Source: Prosthecobacter sp. SYSU 5D2 (lineage in GTDB: Bacteria > Verrucomicrobiota > Verrucomicrobiia > Verrucomicrobiales > Verrucomicrobiaceae). From it: 64,000 nucleotides of DNA. Under the pieces are notes generated by a model. The model was not told where the DNA came from, did no database searches, and saw nothing but the letters and a program-made list of their open reading frames with translations. Position numbers and translations under genes: made by a program. Where the stretch lies: assembly GCF_039655865.1 (NCBI RefSeq), contig NZ_JBBYXL010000010.1, forward strand, positions 62,001 through 126,000. Direction: 5' to 3'. Of this stretch, positions 61,790 to 64,000 are shown piece after piece; within the stretch, counting starts at the first letter, position 1; the number at the start of each line of letters is the position of its first letter.

Positions 61790-63982
61790 ATGCGCGAAAA
61801 TGGAAATGAACTTCAGCAACAGGCCCTGGACTCCTGGCAGGTCATCCGCAACCGCTTTGGCCTGATCATCCTGTCGTTTCTCCTCGTCTTCGCCACGGCG
61901 GCCATCATCACCTACATCATGCCGCGCAAGTATCGCGGGCGGGTGGAGATGAAAATTGAGCGCATCCAGAACAAGGTGCATGTCTTCCAGCGGAGCACGG
62001 AAGACATGATGGCCCCCAGTGATGTGGTGATCAAGAACGAGTTTGAGAGCATCACGAAGCCGGAAACGCTTTATCCCGTCATTGAGAAGCTGGATCTGCA
62101 AAAACGCTGGGCGCTGCCCAACCGGCAGGCGGCGCTCTCGAAATTGAAAGGCAATCTGGACACGCAGTCGAGCGTGCGTTCGGATTTTGTCGTCATCGAG
62201 TTTTTTGATCCGGATCCGGTGCTGGCGGCGGAGGTGGCCAATGCGGTCTATCAGAGCTACATGACACGCCGGGTGGAGGTGGAATCCAAGCAGAAGCAGG
62301 ATGCCCTGGCCATGCTCGGCAAGCAGATATCCGAGCAGGAACAGCTGCGGGACCAGGCGCGGCTGAAAATGCAGGAAGCCCGGAAAAAGGGGAACATTGT
62401 CGGGGAGTGGTTTTCCAGTGGTACGAATTCCACCGCGCCCGGGGCGAACCTGCGCACGACGGAGGATTCCATGGTCATGACGCGCGAGCAGGCGCTGCTG
62501 CAGGCGGATCTGGAGGTGCAGTCGCTGCGGGCAGAGATCGAGGAACTCAGCAAGCTGGAGGGAGATGAACTGGTTTCGCGAGCATCGGGCCTGAAACTGG
62601 AGAATACCAATGTCACAAGCATGATGGCAGAGCTGAACAAGCTGCAGGTGACACGTGAGGGTCTGGTGAATGCCGGGCGGGGACGTAAGCACCCGGAGGT
62701 GATGGGGGTGGACAGCCAGATCGTCCTGTCCAAACAGCTCATCCTGGATGCGGTCAAAGCGCACCTGGCGGCCTTGCAGACGCGGCTGGACTTTGCGCAG
62801 AAGCGTTATGAGGCCCTGAAAAATTCCAATGAGGATGCTAAGGCGGAGATGTTCGACCAGCAGTCGGCACAGAATGATTACAAGACGGCGGTGGATGATG
62901 TGGCCTACATTGAGAACCTGCTTCTGCAGCTCAAGTCCAGCTACTTTGAGACCAAGGCCGGGCTGGAGCTGGTGAAATCTCCCGCCACCCTGTATGCAAA
63001 GGCGGAGCCTGAGGGCAAGCCGGCCAAGCCCAATGTGGCGCTGAACCTCGCGCTGGGCGGGGTGCTGGGGCTGATGCTCGGGGTGGGGCTGGCCTTCTTC
63101 CTGGAGTACATGGACACGTCGGTGAAGAGCCTGGATGATGTGGAGCGTTTCCTGGGTGTGCCGGTGCTGGCGGTCATTCCCAAGGACGTGGCTGTTTTGC
63201 ATCGTGCCAGCGGCTTTAACCCGGATGCGGAGGCCTACCGAATTTTGCGGACTAACATTGAGTTTAACAGAAGGAATCCGGATGCGAATTGCATCACTGT
63301 GACCAGCGGCGGTGCCGGGGAAGGGAAGTCCACCACGCTTTGCAACCTGGCCTTTGTCTGTGCGCAAGGAGGCTACAGCGTGCTGCTGATTGATGCGGAT
63401 CTGCGCCGTCCGCGCATGCACACTCTGTTTGATGTCAGTAACGCAGTCGGCCTGACCAATTATCTGACCACGAATGTGCAGCTGGAGGAGGTGGTGGTGC
63501 GCACGCCGGTGGATAACCTGTATTTCCTGCCCAGCGGCATGCTGCCGGCGGACAGTGCCGGAGTGCTGAACTCCCAGCGGATGTCCGAGCTGATTGCCGA
63601 TGCGAAAAGCCGATTCGACCTAGTGCTCATTGATTCACCACCCATTCTGGGGGTCAGCGATGCATCGGTGCTTTCCAATGAGGCGGATCTCACACTCATC
63701 GTGGTGCAGCATCGCAAGCTGCCCCGTCACATGCTGATGCGGGTTAAGCAGACGGTGGAAAATGTCGGTGGTACGGTCCTGGGCGTGGTGCTGAACAATG
63801 TGGATCTGCGCAGCGACTCGCAGTACCAGTACTACACCAGCTACTACACTTATTACTCGCCTAACAACACGGCGGCTCCGGCGGGCAGCAAACCTGAAAA
63901 GCGTAAAAAACAGGTCCAGCCGGGGCATGTGGCCCAGGCATCCCCTGCACCTTCGCAGACTCCCCGTGGCGATCTTTTTTAA
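61790..63982 (+). CDS. Polysaccharide co-polymerase with tyrosine autokinase domain (Wzz + BY-kinase)
   Basis: 730 residues. TM1 near residues 26-48, a Wzz domain, a long coiled-coil periplasmic part (~165-380), TM2 near 418-440, then a BY-kinase: Walker A SGGAGEGKST near 506, Walker A' LLIDADLRRPRMH near 531, Walker B FDLVLIDSPPI near 611. A tyrosine cluster QYQYYTSYYTYYS near 679-692 is the autophosphorylation tail. It controls chain length and export of an exopolysaccharide in the inner membrane. The preceding barrel protein may be the outer-membrane partner. It ends 18 bp before the window edge; glycosyltransferase genes probably follow. Confidence 0.93.
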   Translation: MRENGNELQQQALDSWQVIRNRFGLIILSFLLVFATAAIITYIMPRKYRGRVEMKIERIQNKVHVFQRSTEDMMAPSDVVIKNEFESITKPETLYPVIEKLDLQKRWALPNRQAALSKLKGNLDTQSSVRSDFVVIEFFDPDPVLAAEVANAVYQSYMTRRVEVESKQKQDALAMLGKQISEQEQLRDQARLKMQEARKKGNIVGEWFSSGTNSTAPGANLRTTEDSMVMTREQALLQADLEVQSLRAEIEELSKLEGDELVSRASGLKLENTNVTSMMAELNKLQVTREGLVNAGRGRKHPEVMGVDSQIVLSKQLILDAVKAHLAALQTRLDFAQKRYEALKNSNEDAKAEMFDQQSAQNDYKTAVDDVAYIENLLLQLKSSYFETKAGLELVKSPATLYAKAEPEGKPAKPNVALNLALGGVLGLMLGVGLAFFLEYMDTSVKSLDDVERFLGVPVLAVIPKDVAVLHRASGFNPDAEAYRILRTNIEFNRRNPDANCITVTSGGAGEGKSTTLCNLAFVCAQGGYSVLLIDADLRRPRMHTLFDVSNAVGLTNYLTTNVQLEEVVVRTPVDNLYFLPSGMLPADSAGVLNSQRMSELIADAKSRFDLVLIDSPPILGVSDASVLSNEADLTLIVVQHRKLPRHMLMRVKQTVENVGGTVLGVVLNNVDLRSDSQYQYYTSYYTYYSPNNTAAPAGSKPEKRKKQVQPGHVAQASPAPSQTPRGDLF

Positions 63983-64000
63983 ACGGGTGTATATTGGATC

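Overview
The window looks like a chromosomal segment of a GC-rich bacterium of the PVC superphylum, most likely a Verrucomicrobiota member of the Prosthecobacter/Verrucomicrobiaceae type. The signs are paired DUF1592/DUF1552 and DUF1800/DUF1501 proteins, a sulfatase, XylR-type and ROK regulators, Gfo/Idh/MocA oxidoreductases with Tat-type leaders, a double-length UvrA as in Chlamydiae, a GxxExxY-family gene, and a candidate LexA box of the GTTC-N4-GAAC type reported for Verrucomicrobia. No rRNA genes, CRISPR array, complete insertion sequence or prophage is visible. The assignment rests on gene content only.

Layout. 1-5.4 kb: secreted proteins (a YdjY-like tail, a prenyltransferase/terpenoid-cyclase-like toroid, and two tandem papain/C39-like cysteine peptidase paralogues that share a duplicated upstream element). 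5.4-11.3 kb: a 1950-residue UvrA made of two fused UvrA copies, preceded by a LexA-like palindrome and carrying an in-frame inverted repeat. 11.4-15.4 kb: an AT-rich single gene for a 1302-residue protein with an N-terminal Cap4/DUF4297-like nuclease region, a STAND-type NTPase and a long helical C-terminus, probably a transferred anti-phage gene. 15.4-25.6 kb: an interspersed repeat, the DUF1592/DUF1552 pair, a pyruvyl-transferase-like protein, an SDR, an aspartate aminotransferase and glycine dehydrogenase. 25.7-27.2 kb: a small accessory islet with two orphan genes between related repeats. 27.2-31.3 kb: a DMFase-like protein, a TerB-like protein, 2-isopropylmalate synthase and tRNA-Ser(CGA).

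31.6-36.0 kb: a type II secretion cluster (GspF-G-H-I-J-K). 36.0-39.3 kb, minus strand: a membrane protein, DUF1800 and DUF1501. 39.4-46.3 kb: an esterase, a RelBE-type toxin-antitoxin pair, a sulfatase, a XylR-like regulator and two ROK repressors, consistent with polysaccharide use. 46.3-49.6 kb: flavin chemistry (an FAD/NAD(P)-binding protein, an FMN reductase and an SsuD-like monooxygenase) with a shared CAATATTG motif. 49.6-54.2 kb: two Gfo/Idh/MocA proteins flanking a GxxExxY gene that is bracketed by inverted repeats, then an MFS transporter. 54.2-59.3 kb: a Pro/Ala/Thr-rich secreted protein, AccD, ComF, a fibronectin-like secreted protein, a CPCC zinc-ribbon protein and a sigma-70 factor. 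59.8-64 kb: tRNA-Gly(TCC), a small Cys-containing exported protein, an outer-membrane beta-barrel protein and a tyrosine autokinase with a Wzz domain, apparently the start of an exopolysaccharide locus.

The most interesting signals are the STAND-type putative defence gene, a family of repeats with a GGGTAAAAAGAT core seen once as a bare palindrome and once bracketing the GxxExxY gene, the inverted repeat carried inside the uvrA reading frame, and the tandem cysteine peptidases with duplicated upstream regions.
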